A stretch of DNA of 64,000 bases. It comes from Methanobrevibacter sp. V74 (lineage in GTDB: Archaea > Methanobacteriota > Methanobacteria > Methanobacteriales > Methanobacteriaceae). Every line of letters starts with the position of its first letter. The stretch's first letter is position 1. The notes beneath the pieces are model-generated. The model saw nothing but the letters and a program-made list of their open reading frames with translations. It did no database searches and was not told the DNA's origin. The stretch covers positions 248,001-312,000 of the forward strand of contig NZ_CAUJAN010000001.1 of NCBI RefSeq assembly GCF_963082495.1, read 5' to 3'. Shown piece by piece: positions 40,290 to 51,100 of this stretch. Position numbers and translations under genes: made by a program.

Positions 40290-40775
40290 ATGTTAATATC
40301 AACTTCTAGAAAACCTTCTCAAAAAACTAGAAAGTTTTGTAAAAACTTAGCACATGCTACAGATTCAATTTCAGTTAATAGAGGTAAAATGAATATGCGT
40401 GAGTTATTGTTAAAGACAATAGAAGTAGATGAATATAACTTAGCTGTTGTTAATGAGATTAAAGGAAATCCGAGTAGAATTTCTTTTTATTCAAATAAAG
40501 GTGAATTATTACTTACGATTCTTATTGGTGTAACATTAGCTAAAGAAAAATCAGATATTGCACCATATAAATTAAAATTAGTGTCTGAAGTTAAAGAACT
40601 TGATGTTTTAAGTGAAATTTTAGACTTAGATTTAGTAGACAAAGCAGAAGATAATTATATTTTAGTTTCTAAAAGCGATGATTCAGTAGCTAGAATTCAT
40701 TTCATTAATAAGTTTGGAGATAAACGTGAATTCCAAATTAATGTTAAAAAGATTTTAGAGGTCACAAATGATTGA
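40290..40775 (+). CDS. Brix-domain ribosome biogenesis protein
   Basis: 161 residues. The opening LISTSRKPSQKTRKFCKNLA is the hallmark of archaeal Brix/Imp4-like proteins, which help rRNA processing and large- or small-subunit assembly. NRGKMNMRELL follows, and the rest shows weakly conserved strands ending in a typical HFINKFGDKREFQINV region. Its position after rpoP and 8 bp overlap with pcc1 fit the conserved operon. Confidence 0.88.
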   Translation: MLISTSRKPSQKTRKFCKNLAHATDSISVNRGKMNMRELLLKTIEVDEYNLAVVNEIKGNPSRISFYSNKGELLLTILIGVTLAKEKSDIAPYKLKLVSEVKELDVLSEILDLDLVDKAEDNYILVSKSDDSVARIHFINKFGDKREFQINVKKILEVTND

Positions 40776-41034
40776 TGAAAGTCCTCTGGAACATGTGAAA
40801 AGTAATATAGCTGTTGAATTTGAAAGTAGCAATCAAGCTGAAATTATTTATGATGCAATAATTTTAGAATTTGAAACTGCTCCGGATTTTAGATCATCCA
40901 TGACAATTGAGTTAGATGGATCTAATATTATGATTAATATTGATGCAGATGATTCTACTTCATTTAGAGCTTCTGTTAACTCGGCAATTAAGTGGATTAA
41001 ATTAGCATTAGAAATAAATACTTTAACAGATTAA
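40768..41034 (+). CDS. pcc1: KEOPS complex subunit Pcc1
   Basis: 88 residues. Pcc1 dimerises and scaffolds the KEOPS complex that makes the t6A modification of ANN-decoding tRNAs. The small alpha/beta protein has the SSNQAEIIYDAIILE pattern near the start and FRASVNSAIKWIKLALEI at the end, both typical. It overlaps the Brix gene by 8 bp. GAGGTCACAA lies upstream of the ATG. Confidence 0.85.
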   Translation: MIDESPLEHVKSNIAVEFESSNQAEIIYDAIILEFETAPDFRSSMTIELDGSNIMINIDADDSTSFRASVNSAIKWIKLALEINTLTD

Positions 41035-41061
41035 TTTTATATAATAATTAAAGGTGATATA

Positions 41062-41409
41062 ATGGAGATTCCTGAAAATATTCAAGAACAATTAAACCAG
41101 TTTCAACAATTACAACAACAAGCTCAAGCTATAACTATGCAAATTCAAAATGTTGAAGTACAGGTTCAAGAAACTGAAAAAGCATTAGAAGAACTTAAAA
41201 AAACTGATGAAAATACCGAAGTATTCAAACAAGCTGGTACTTTACTTATTAAAGTAGAATATGCAGATGCTTTAGCTGATATGGAAGATAAGTTAGAAAC
41301 TCTTCAATTAAGAAAACAAACTATGGCTCGTCAAGAAGAAAGAGTTATGAAAAAACTTGAAGAGATGCAAAGTAATATTCAAGCAGCTATGCAAGGTACG
41401 GGCCAATAG
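41062..41409 (+). CDS. pfdB: Prefoldin subunit beta
   Basis: 115 residues. Two long coiled-coil helices (PENIQEQLNQFQQLQQQAQA at the start, and QEERVMKKLEEMQSNIQAAM at the end) joined by a beta hairpin region (VFKQAGTLLIKV) identify it. Prefoldin is a hexamer of alpha and beta subunits that passes unfolded proteins to the thermosome. GGTGAT precedes the ATG. Conserved operon position. Confidence 0.94.
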   Translation: MEIPENIQEQLNQFQQLQQQAQAITMQIQNVEVQVQETEKALEELKKTDENTEVFKQAGTLLIKVEYADALADMEDKLETLQLRKQTMARQEERVMKKLEEMQSNIQAAMQGTGQ

Positions 41410-41439
41410 GCTTAAACCTTTTATTTTTTTTAGATTTTC

Positions 41440-41724
41440 ATGTCAAAACTTAAAGTATTAACTCAAGATGATTTGGCAACTATTTCTGATGACTTTGGTG
41501 AAATTTTAGAAAATGAAGTTTCAAAAGCATTACCTTCAAAGGAAATCGAAGATTTAGATTTGGACATTGTTCTAGATTATAAAGACAATCAATTAGATGT
41601 TGATGTTGATGTTGGAGTTAGTTTTGATGAGTTATCTGATATTACTCAAGAAAAAATCTTTCAAGCCATTGATGAAGCTTATATAAGATTTGATTCCTAT
41701 ATTGATGATAATTGCAGAGTTTAA
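41440..41724 (+). CDS. DUF3194 family protein
   Basis: 94 residues, acidic. It belongs with the small DUF3194 proteins found directly after prefoldin beta in Methanobacteria. Sequence shows alternating LDLDIVLDYK and LDVDVDVGVSFDEL strands. Function unknown; the link with prefoldin suggests a role in protein folding or translation (inference). T-rich sequence follows its stop and probably ends the operon. Confidence 0.78.
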   Translation: MSKLKVLTQDDLATISDDFGEILENEVSKALPSKEIEDLDLDIVLDYKDNQLDVDVDVGVSFDELSDITQEKIFQAIDEAYIRFDSYIDDNCRV

Positions 41725-41840
41725 TTATTTTTTTTAAAATTTTTAGTAATACTTTTATTATATTTTATATTATTATTTGTATTACTTTTTTTTAAAAAAG
41801 TATTTATATTATTATTTCATAATTATTATATAGAGTTTGG

Positions 41841-41936
41841 AGTAATATAATAGCTTAGCATAAATTGGACTTTTGTTGCCTACTAAAAAAAATAGGAGGT
41901 GAAAGTAGTAATATAATAGCTTAGCATAAATTGGAC
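41841..41936 (+). repeat. 30-bp direct repeat with a 36-bp gap
   Basis: AGTAATATAATAGCTTAGCA plus ten more bases at 41841-41870 is repeated exactly at 41907-41936. The 36-bp gap holds a strong AGGAGGTGAA sequence with no good start codon after it. The sizes resemble a CRISPR repeat and spacer, but there are only two copies and no cas genes in the window. A TATA-like GTATTTATATTATT lies near 41800. The surrounding region (41725-42203) otherwise holds AT-rich DNA and no convincing gene. Confidence 0.85.
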
Positions 41937-42203
41937 AAACACAAAATACTATCTTTCAAATTCCCTCTTCAATTACTTCAAACTTTAATTTATAATGTTA
42001 TTTTTCAAATAAATTTTATCAAGTTACTTTTATTAATTTTAACCATTTTTAAGGTCTCTAAATTTTCGTGTTTTATTGTTTTAAAATTTTTTATACAATT
42101 TGTTAATGAAAATTATTTTTCTTTATATTTATGTTTAATATTGTCATAATTAAGTATAAATGATTTATTCAAGTTCACTTTAATTTTTTTAAATTATAGT
42201 AAC

Positions 42204-42213
42204 ATTTATATAC
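42204..42213 (+). promoter_or_regulatory. TATA box of the structured RNA
   Basis: ATTTATATAC lies about 25 bp before the 5' end of the predicted RNA stem at 42231, the normal archaeal spacing between the TATA box and transcription start. Confidence 0.55.
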
Positions 42214-42230
42214 TATGTAAATTAACTTAA

Positions 42231-42353
42231 TAAGTAGGGGTTCATAACACATATTGTTATTACCGAAAAATTGATCATAAGTTTTATACTTCGGATGGAC
42301 TGAATAATATTTCAGTTCATCTAACCTCCTTAAGTTTTTAATACTAGTTTTTT
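42231..42353 (+). ncRNA. Predicted structured RNA, three hairpins in a closing stem
   Basis: The closing stem pairs TAAG-(TA bulge)-GGGGTT (42231-42242) with AACCTCCTTA (42323-42332), ten pairs including one G-U. Inside it are three hairpins. Hairpin 1 is ATAACA/TGTTAT (42244-42260, loop CATAT). Hairpin 2 is CCGAA/TTCGG (42263-42294), with an inner AAATT/AAGTTT-type stem and a 5-base bulge. Hairpin 3 is an 11-bp stem, GATGGACTGAA/TTCAGTTCATC (42294-42321). TTTTT and TTTTTT runs follow at 42335-42353. A TATA box sits at the right distance upstream. It is not a tRNA and I do not recognise a known family. It may be an independent small RNA or the leader of the gene at 42367. Confidence 0.65.
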
Positions 42354-42366
42354 CTAATTTTATATC

Positions 42367-43056
42367 ATGATTAAAAAAATTCCAGTAATAGATTTAAAAC
42401 AACATCAAGCTGTAAGTGGCAAATCCGGAATGAGGGACACTTATCAACTTTTAAATACTGTTTTTGCAAAATCCGCTAGTCCTGTGGAAATAGCTCAAGG
42501 TTTAAAACTCAATGGTGCTGATGAAATGTATATTGCGGATTTAGATTTGATTGAATCAAAAGGACACAATATCAATGAGATTAAAATGGTCAACACAATA
42601 CTTCCAGTAATGTTTGATGGTGGAGTTAAAAATTGCGAAGCATTTGAATTTTTCCTTGATTATGCCTACAAGGTCATTGTTCCAACAGAAACTATTGAAA
42701 GCATTGAAGAGATGGAAAAAATCTTTGAAAAATATCCAAAAGAGAGGATTGTTGTAAGTATTGACACTAAAAATAATGAATTGCTTGCTAATCATTTGGA
42801 TATGACATTGTCTGAATTAAAAGATGTTTTAATAAGACTTGATTCTAATGAAATTATTCTTTTAGATATTAGTAGTGTCGGTACTGAAAAAGGATATAAT
42901 GAAAAATTATTAAATGAATTCAGTGAACTGAAAGAAAAATTAATAATTGCTGGTGGAGTAAATAAAGATTCTTTAAGTGAATTAGAGTCATTAGGTATAA
43001 AAAAAGTATTAATTGGAACTAGTCTTCATTCAGGAGAAGTCAAACTCCTAGACTAG
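42367..43056 (+). CDS. HisA/HisF-like TIM-barrel protein
   Basis: 229 residues. KIPVIDLKQHQAVSGKSGMR at the start, MYIADLDLIES, VMFDGGVKN and IIAGGVNKDSL are the HisA/HisF-type strand ends, but with key changes that set apart the hisA/hisF-related family of methanogens (TIGR00734 as I recall). Its reaction is not established; the conserved phosphate-binding loop suggests a sugar-phosphate substrate in cofactor synthesis (inference). No ribosome binding site is visible; the U-tract of the structured RNA ends 14 bp before the ATG. Confidence 0.82.
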   Translation: MIKKIPVIDLKQHQAVSGKSGMRDTYQLLNTVFAKSASPVEIAQGLKLNGADEMYIADLDLIESKGHNINEIKMVNTILPVMFDGGVKNCEAFEFFLDYAYKVIVPTETIESIEEMEKIFEKYPKERIVVSIDTKNNELLANHLDMTLSELKDVLIRLDSNEIILLDISSVGTEKGYNEKLLNEFSELKEKLIIAGGVNKDSLSELESLGIKKVLIGTSLHSGEVKLLD

Positions 43057-43227
43057 AACACTTAAAACTAAATATGGGAAAACACAAGCAATAATAAATA
43101 GTATAACTCCTAAACCTAATTTAGGATTATTGTTTTCTAAAGATCCAGAAATTATCAAAATAAATGCGAAAAATCCAAACATCACAGGAAGTATGTGGGA
43201 AAATATTGTTGTTCCAATTATTGCCAT
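43048..43227 (-). CDS. Small membrane protein, 59 residues
   Basis: A short minus-strand frame: ATG at 43227, stop TAG at 43048-43050. It reads MAIIGTTIFSHILPVMFGFF onward, then a polar SGSLENNNPKLGLG loop and IIACVFPYLVLSVL. Two membrane helices with a hydrophilic turn look like a genuine small protein. GTGAT lies seven bases before the ATG. It overlaps the end of the convergent HisA/F-like gene by 9 bp. Function unknown. Confidence 0.65.
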   Translation of the reverse strand: MAIIGTTIFSHILPVMFGFFAFILIISGSLENNNPKLGLGVILFIIACVFPYLVLSVLV

Positions 43228-43406
43228 TTTAAATCACTATTATGATTTTACTTTTTAAATTATATATAATTAACTTAAATTTTCTTTAAAAATCATCCTC
43301 AAATTTAAATAACATTTTTATATTTCTTTTTTTAAATAATATATTCATGGGATTAGATACATATTTTCACTACAAGCTGGGTAAAATTTAGCATTTGTAT
43401 TTTTCA

Positions 43407-43870
43407 TGAATCTTATTTTTAATATCACTGCCATCATTTGCGGTCTTGCAACTAACAGTGTGGCAACATTAAGCGATTGTATTCATGAGTTATCAGAGAT
43501 GTCTTTGAATGTGTTGCAATTTTATCTCATGTCATATATTATAGTTTTGGGTGGGGCGCTATATCAGATTCATTTGTTTCAATTGGAATTGCATTATGCT
43601 TTTATTTAATTTAGGGTGTAATTTAATAAATCAATCAAGTTTGCTTCAAAACACAGGATAATTTTGATGCAGATGAATTTAAATCATCCCTCGAATCAAT
43701 TGGATGTGCAAGTGCAATTGGTGATTCATGTTTGGTCACTAGACGGATCGGTTCTGTTTTAACAATTAGGGTTTCCATTGATGAGTGAAATCAAAGATAA
43801 AATCAGAAAAGAGATTTATAACATTGTATCTAAATGTCATATTGTTGGTAGCACTATTGAATTTGATTAA
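43407..43870 (+). pseudogene. Remnant of a cation-diffusion-facilitator gene
   Basis: Pieces of a CDF metal exporter are spread over three frames. They are NSVATLSDCIHELSEMSLNV (like TNSVAILSDAIHDLGD), then ISDSFVSIGIALCFYLI, then IHVWSLDGSVL (the conserved HxVHVWSLDG region), and finally IKDKIRKEIYNIV with HIVGSTIEFD at the end (like NIxHSTIEIE). At least three frameshifts and large internal deletions are needed. The first fragment can be read as a 67-residue ORF but is not likely functional. Confidence 0.75.
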
Positions 43871-44005
43871 TTCATAGAACATTTCTTTCAAAAATTAGGT
43901 GATTTCACCATATTTGGATTTATTTTTAATAAATCCGTGTCGTGAAAATCCATTCACTTGATTTTTTGAAATTATCTAAAAAAAAATTTGGGATTTAATT
44001 TTCAC

Positions 44006-44815
44006 ATGACACTAGTTATTATTGGGCCGGTTACTAAAGATTTAGTTATTATTGGAGATGATGAGTTTCACAAAGTAGGTGGAGCAACTTACTTTCAAAG
44101 TTTTGTTTTTGAGGAATTTTACAAGGATTACTTAGCTATCACTAACTGTTCAGATGAAAGTTTAGTTAATGATTTTCCGGATTTGGAGAAAGTCAAAGTA
44201 ATTAAGAAAGAAGATACTCATTTTTTTATAAACAATTATCCCAATAAAGATAATTTGGATATACGTGAGCAATCCAGTAATTTTGCCAATATTCCAATTT
44301 TACCTTCAGATTTGGAGGGGATTTTACCTGAAAAAATTGATGGATTTGTTATAAATCCACTTAACAGGTATGATTTTCCAGTTGAAACTATTGAATATTT
44401 AAAAAGTTTCGATGTTCCTGTGTTCTTATCAATACAAGGATTTTTAAGACTTCCAGATGTGCAAGTAAATGAAAACTATACCTTAAAATTAGATAGCTTT
44501 GATAAGTTGGACAGTATTTTATCAAATGTTAATGCAATATTCATGGATGAATCTGAAGCAAAGATAATCGGCGTTGGCTATGATGTAGATGAAATAGTTA
44601 TAACTGATGGAAGTCATGGGTCTAGGATTATTTGCGGCCGTGAAATCAAAATAGATGCTGTTGAATGTGAGGATATAGTTGATACTACAGGATGCGGCGA
44701 TACTTATATGGCCGCTTATGTTTCATATAGGCTTAACAATTATTCTATTGTAAAATCAGGTGATTTTGCTTCTTTAATTGCTAGTGAAAAATTAAGAAAT
44801 TTTGGCCATTTTTAA
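44006..44815 (+). CDS. PfkB/ribokinase-family sugar kinase
   Basis: 269 residues from ATG 44006 (MTLVIIGPVTKD); a TTG at 43988 is in frame but less convincing. The C-terminal signature DTTGCGDTYMAAY is the PfkB active-site loop with catalytic Asp, though it has Cys where most have Ala. KVGGATYFQS near the start is the substrate-binding GG motif. The N-terminal domain is short. Such proteins near HisA/F-like genes in methanogens may act on cofactor precursors, but the substrate is unknown. Confidence 0.8.
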   Translation: MTLVIIGPVTKDLVIIGDDEFHKVGGATYFQSFVFEEFYKDYLAITNCSDESLVNDFPDLEKVKVIKKEDTHFFINNYPNKDNLDIREQSSNFANIPILPSDLEGILPEKIDGFVINPLNRYDFPVETIEYLKSFDVPVFLSIQGFLRLPDVQVNENYTLKLDSFDKLDSILSNVNAIFMDESEAKIIGVGYDVDEIVITDGSHGSRIICGREIKIDAVECEDIVDTTGCGDTYMAAYVSYRLNNYSIVKSGDFASLIASEKLRNFGHF

Positions 44816-45148
44816 AGTTAAATTCATATGTAAACTAAAAAATCATGGCTTAATCAGGCATTATTAAATATTGCTTCTGAAATTTAATTTTTCATAATGT
44901 TAATTAATCACTTAAGTAGGAATTTAAATTAAAAACAGCCAATATTCTTTTAAAGTTCAAAAAATAGAAATAGTACAATGCTAAAATTTAAAAACACTTA
45001 GTTTCAGCGAACATTCATTATTTTACTTCATTTTCAGGCATAAATTTTAGTTATTAGCTTTTTACAACATTTAGAAAACTTTATTAATCAAATAAATTAT
45101 AGTTATACATACATTCTGAATTTTTTTTACACTTTTTAAAGGGTCATC
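44816..45148. other. Intergenic stretch, nothing recognised
   Basis: About 330 bp of AT-rich DNA between the kinase and the helicase. I see no ORF, repeat or clear hairpin. A TATA-like region (about 45080-45105) probably serves the helicase gene, which is preceded by AAAGGGTCATC. Confidence 0.5.
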
Positions 45149-48100
45149 ATGTTAAACAAGTCAAATAATATAATCGAAAAGGAATTTAAAAATTTACGTA
45201 GAGAGTTATTGGATTTAACTTTAAGAAATCAACTTCTTAATTTTAAAACAAGGGCTAAAACTATTACTATAGTAAATCAAACACCAATAAATCTTTTTCA
45301 AACTTTAGTTTTACAAGACAGTAAAATGTACTTTGTAGCTAATAAAAAGGATAAAATAGAAGATAAATCCTCAGTTTGGGATCATATTCCATTTGATTTT
45401 TCAAAGTTTTCAGAAGGAGATAAGAAATTAGCCACTGATTTAACTCCAAAAGAACTCCAAAAAAGGTTATATTACATTAATAACCAAGCAAAAACAATGC
45501 TTCAAGAGCAAGGTTATAATATTTTATACTTGGCCATTGGCTTTTTAGAGTGGAAGGATAAATCTAAACCAAAACAAAAGAACAATGCTCCTTTAGTATT
45601 GATTCCTGTTGCAATGGAGAGGAAAAAAGTAGGGGAATCATTTAATCTTGAATGGACTGGAGAGGATATTCAGACAAATATTTCACTTAAAGCTAAATTA
45701 TTGGAAGCGGGCATTGAACTTCCAGATTTTGAATTTAAAAAATATGGTGAAGTCATTGATCATTACATCGCTAGCGTACGCCGTGCAGTATCTAGGATGG
45801 ATGGATGGAAAGTTAACAGTAATGTAGCTTTAGGTTTCTTTAGTTTTACAAAATTTGTAATGTATAATGATTTAAACCCGGAAGCATGGGAAGATAATGT
45901 TGATTTAACTAAAAACGAATTAATACAAGCTATTTTTAATCCTGCTAAAAATAATCAAGAAGCTTTTAGAGAAGAAGATATTGATACTCAATTAGAATAT
46001 CAAAACATGTATCAGGTTCTTGATGCTGATTCATCTCAAATTGCAGCTATCCAGGATGTTAAAGCAGGTAGAAATTTAGTTGTAGAAGGACCTCCGGGAA
46101 CTGGTAAATCACAAACAATCGTAAATTTAATAGCTGAATTATTGGCAGAAGGCAAATCAGTTTTATTTGTTTCAGAAAAAATGGCAGCATTGGATGTTGT
46201 AAAAGACAGATTGACTGCAGTTGGTTTAGGTAAATTCGTTTTAGAATTACATTCACATAAAACAAGACGTAAAAAATTCCTTAAAGACTTGCAAAAGGCT
46301 ACAAATGTACGTGCTCAAGAGCCTTTAAATATCGATAATACCATTCGCAAATTAGAAACTTTACGTCGTCAACTTGATGATTATTCTCAAATTATTCATA
46401 AACCTGCATTTGCAGTTAATTTAACTCCATTCCAATTATATGGGATGAAAGAATCAGCTGATGACCATTTTGCTAGAAAAGATGCTTTAATGCCATTAGT
46501 CAGATTTGAAAATCCTGAAAGTGTTACTTTAAAAGATTTGGATGATATGAAAATAGCTTTGGAAAATCTATCTGAATTATATCAAACAATTTCTAAGGAG
46601 AATCCATGGAGCAAATGCGCTCCTAAAAGTTTGCTTCCAGCTGATTTAAGAGAAATAGAAATGCTTATTAATGATACTCTTCATGCGCTGGATACTTTCT
46701 TGGTGGAACGTGGAAGGGTTTATGATATTTATGGAATTAAAAAACCAAATACTTTAAATGAGTTTCAAAATTCTCTATCTGCCTTTGAAATAATCAAATC
46801 TCAAAATGCAGAATCGATTGACGGAAATATAATTAAATCAGGGGCATGGAATAATAATACTGATGATGCATTTAGATTGATTCAGGAGCTTGAAAAATAC
46901 CAAAGATCCGCACCGGCATTAAATAAATTTAATCAAAGTATCCTACAGGCAGATATTGATAGGTTAATATATGAGTTACAGCATTTATCCACTAAGAAAT
47001 TCCGTTTATTTAGCAGTAAACAACATATTGAAATTGTTGATAGATATTATGCCATTCAAGTTCCAGACAGTATCAGTGAAATCATAAATGATCTGCAACA
47101 AGTAAAAGCCGTAATTCACATGAGAAAAACTTTAGAAATCAATAGTCCTTTAGGTCAAAAATATTATGGAGGATATTGGCATCTAAATGCAAATCCTAAT
47201 GATTTAAAAGCTATTGCTAGTTGGATGAATGAATTTACTGCATTAGTTAGGGAAGGAACATTTTCACAGAATACCATTGACTTAATGAGTAAAGATTTAT
47301 TTGATATTAATCCTGAAAGAGATTTATCTGAGTATATTGATTCTGGTGAAGAATTCGTAAGAGTCTTATCAAGACTTAAAGATAAATTAAATCCAAGAAG
47401 TAAATTAATCTTTAAACGGGAAACCGGGGATGTACAATTTGAAGCATGGCAAGAACAGTTGTATAATTGGAGAGGACAACTATCAAGTCTTCATTTATGG
47501 TCCCAATACTTGAATACTAAAAATGCACTTAAAAGCTCTAATGCTAAAATGTTTGTGGATTCAATTGAAAAGAGAAACATTAAAAAAGAGGATATTGAAG
47601 CATTAGTTGAAGGAAACTTCGCAGATTCACTTTTAAATATATTATTCCTTGAAAATCATGAACTTGCAACATTTGTTGGTGAATTACATGAAAATCGTAT
47701 TCGTGAATTTAAGGATTTAGATAAAAAGATTTTAACACTAAACCGTAAAAGAATTTACCATAAATTAAACAGCAATATTCCAAAGATATTTGGAGGAACA
47801 GAAAATCCACAAGCAAAAATATTAGCTGGAGAGTTTACAAGAAAAAGTGGGCACATGCCAGTTAGAAAACTCTTGGAAAAAACTGGTGGAATGATAAAAC
47901 AAATTAAACCTTGTTTTATGATGAGTCCATTGTCTATTGCCCAATACTTAGATCCGACAAATGAGGAATTGCAATTTGATGTTGTTATTTTTGACGAAGC
48001 AAGTCAAGTTAAACCAGAAGATGCATTAGGTGCATTTATGAGAGGAAAAACTGCTGTAGTTATGGGGGATACTCAACAATTGCCTCCAACATCATTTTTC

Positions 48101-51100
48101 GACCAAATGTCTGATGCTGAAAGCGATGAAGAAGAGGCAACCTCTCTTGACATGGAAAGTATTTTACATTTATGTAAATTATCATTCCCAGTTAAAATGC
48201 TTAAATGGCACTATCGTTCACGCCATGAATCCTTAATTTCCGTATCAAATCGTGAATTTTATGATGATGACTTGTTAGTTTATCCTTCACCTTCACATTC
48301 AGATCCTGAACTTGGTTTAAAATTTAGATATAATCCAAATACTGTATATTTAAGAGGAACATCATCTAAAAATCCTATAGAGGCAAAAGATGTTGTTGAT
48401 GAAATATTCAATCACTTTGAAAAGTATGGTGATAGTAAAAGTTTAGGTGTTGGAACATTTTCTGTTGCTCAGAAAAATGCAATCTTAGAGGAATTAGAGG
48501 TAAAACGTAAAGAACACCCGGAATATGAACCATTGTTCTCAGATAACAAGGAAGAACGTTTCTTTGTCAAAAACCTTGAAACAATTCAGGGAGATGAAAG
48601 GGATGTTATTTTGATTAGTGTAGGTTATGGTTATGACCAAGACCGTAAAATGTCTCTTAATTTTGGTCCACTAAACCAAGATGGTGGAGAAAGAAGATTA
48701 AATGTATTAATCACACGTGCAAGAGAGAAATGCGTAGTATTCTCAAACTTTAAAGCTCATGATATGAATCTAACAGCTAACCCACCATATGGTGTCAAAT
48801 CATTAAAAGAATTCTTGGAATATGCAGAAAACTTAACACTTGGAACTCAAAAGGTTAGTGAATCAACTAAAGAACCTTTTGAAGATGCAATAGCAAGCTT
48901 TTTACAAGAAAATGGTTATACTGTTGACAAAAATATTGGTTGTGCGGGTTTTAGAGTGGATTTAGCTATTGTTGATGATGAAAATCCTGGAAAATATATT
49001 TTGGGAATTACAACTGATGGAAAAATGTATTCATCAAGTAAAGTAGCTCGGGACAGGGACAGGCTTCGTGAACAAGTATTAACTGGTTTAGGTTGGAAAC
49101 TATATCACTTATGGTCTACTGATTGGTATAGAAACAGAGACTTAGGTCGTAAAAAATTATTAGAAAACGTTGAAAAATCTATCAAAGCGTCTCGTGAAGA
49201 AGAAAGATGTAGGTCTGAAGAAGAGAAAAGATTAGCTGAAAAAAGAAGATTGGAAGCTGAAAAGAAAGCTGAAGAATTACGTATTGCTCATGAAAAAGAA
49301 GAAGCTGAAAGAAAAGCGAAAGAAGAAGAGGAAGCTAATGAAATCAACATTGAAGATATTGGACCTGCTGACTTTGTTGAAGTTGAAAAAGTAGATGATG
49401 GAGATATTTTAGAAAAGCCTATTGATGTAAGTAAACTTAATCCCTCAGATTTATTCGGCAATGAGGATGAAGTTAATCCCTCAATTAATAATGACGAATC
49501 AGAAGTTAAAGGGGAATCTGAATTTGTCAGTGTTGAAATGCCTAAAAGTGAATTTGGAGAAGATGACTCGGAATTTGTCAGTGTTGAATCTCCTAGTGAT
49601 GATGAAGAAATTCAAGGTAGTGATGAGTTATCAGACAGTAGTGAAGTTGAAAATTCTAGCAGTGAGGAAGAAGTTCACAAACGTGATGATTTAGTGGACA
49701 GTAGTGAAGTTGAAGCTTCTGGTGGTGATGAAGACACTCCAAAATCAAGTGATAATGCTAAAATAGGTGAATTTAATGAGGAGATATCTGCAGAAGATAA
49801 TGCTGATGAAGATGTTGGATCTCAATCTTTAGGCAATAAAATAAAATCATTTATTAATCCTAATTCTGCCGAAGAAGAGGATAAAAAAGTATCATTCTTT
49901 GATTCTCTTAAATTCCATAAAGATTTAGGTGATAATTCTAATTTGGATGATGATTTAAAACCTAATTTGGATGAAACTCCCGATATTGATGTTAATTCTA
50001 GAGAGGAGTCTATAGTTGATAATAAAGTGGATTTAGGTTCTGATGATGATTATATTCCTGTTGACCATAATGAGGAGGTAGTTGAAAAGACAACAACTAA
50101 AGAAGTTCCGAATGTGAAATTTAGCAGTAAAATAGACAAAGATATTAAAGAACCTATTGTTGAAGAAAAACCTAAAAAAGGTTTAAAAACTAATGCTAAT
50201 AAAAAGTCTTCCTCTAAAAAAGATAAAAATCTTCATATTGTTCCTGATGTTACTCCTGAAAAAGAACATGTAATTGATGATAAAGTGGATTTGGGTTCTG
50301 ATGATGATTATATTATTGTTGATCATAGTGATGATGAAGATTTGAGTTTTAATATTAAACCTGAAGAAAAGGTTGATTTAGGTTCTGATGATGATTATAT
50401 TGTTGTTGATCATGGTGGTAGTGATGTGGAATCTGATATTGATGAAAGGGTTGATTTAGGTTCTGATGATGATTATATTGTTGTTGATCATGGTGGTGAT
50501 GATGTAAGTTCTAATGATGTGTCTAATGAAGAAAAGAATTTAGCATCAGATGATAACTCACAGATAATGGATAAACAACCAGTAAATAGCAAATCTAAAC
50601 ATTCAAATTTCGTAAAATCAATTATATCTGATGTTGTAGTCGGAGAAACTAAATTAAAACCTCAGGAAGTTAAAACGGTTAAAGGAGAATTCATTGATGA
50701 TGTCACAGAATTGCACAAACCATCTCCTAAGGAGGATTTTGTTGTAGAAGCTGAAATTGTTAATGATGATGATTCCTATGCTTTGGGAGATGATTCAGAA
50801 GATGAATTGAACATATTCAATGATAATTTGCCTGATTGGGATAATGATGATTCCGATGATATTTTAAACATTGTTGAAGATGCTAAAAAAGAGTACATTG
50901 ATGAAACTTTTGATAATATTGAAATCGATGGTGATAAAAAAGTATTTGATTTGGAAGATGATGATTCCAATGAAGAATATGACATTAACGAATCAGAAAG
51001 TGAAACTCCAAAAATCGATAATAATGATGTGGAAATTCAAGATGCTGAAACTTCGGAGGTAGTTGAAGAAACTGATATAAACGAAGCTACAGGTGATGGA

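Noticed and set aside
41841-41936. CRISPR array
   Set aside because: Only two repeats, repeat end unlike archaeal type I repeats, no leader pattern or cas genes visible.
41931-42149. 72-residue ORF starting at TTG
   Set aside because: Very AT-rich Phe/Leu/Ile sequence, start lies inside the 30-bp repeat, and the strong AGGAGG is too far upstream.
42231-42332. Unusual tRNA
   Set aside because: Cloverleaf-like layout, but arm lengths are wrong, there is no TTCRA T-loop and no CCA-type end.
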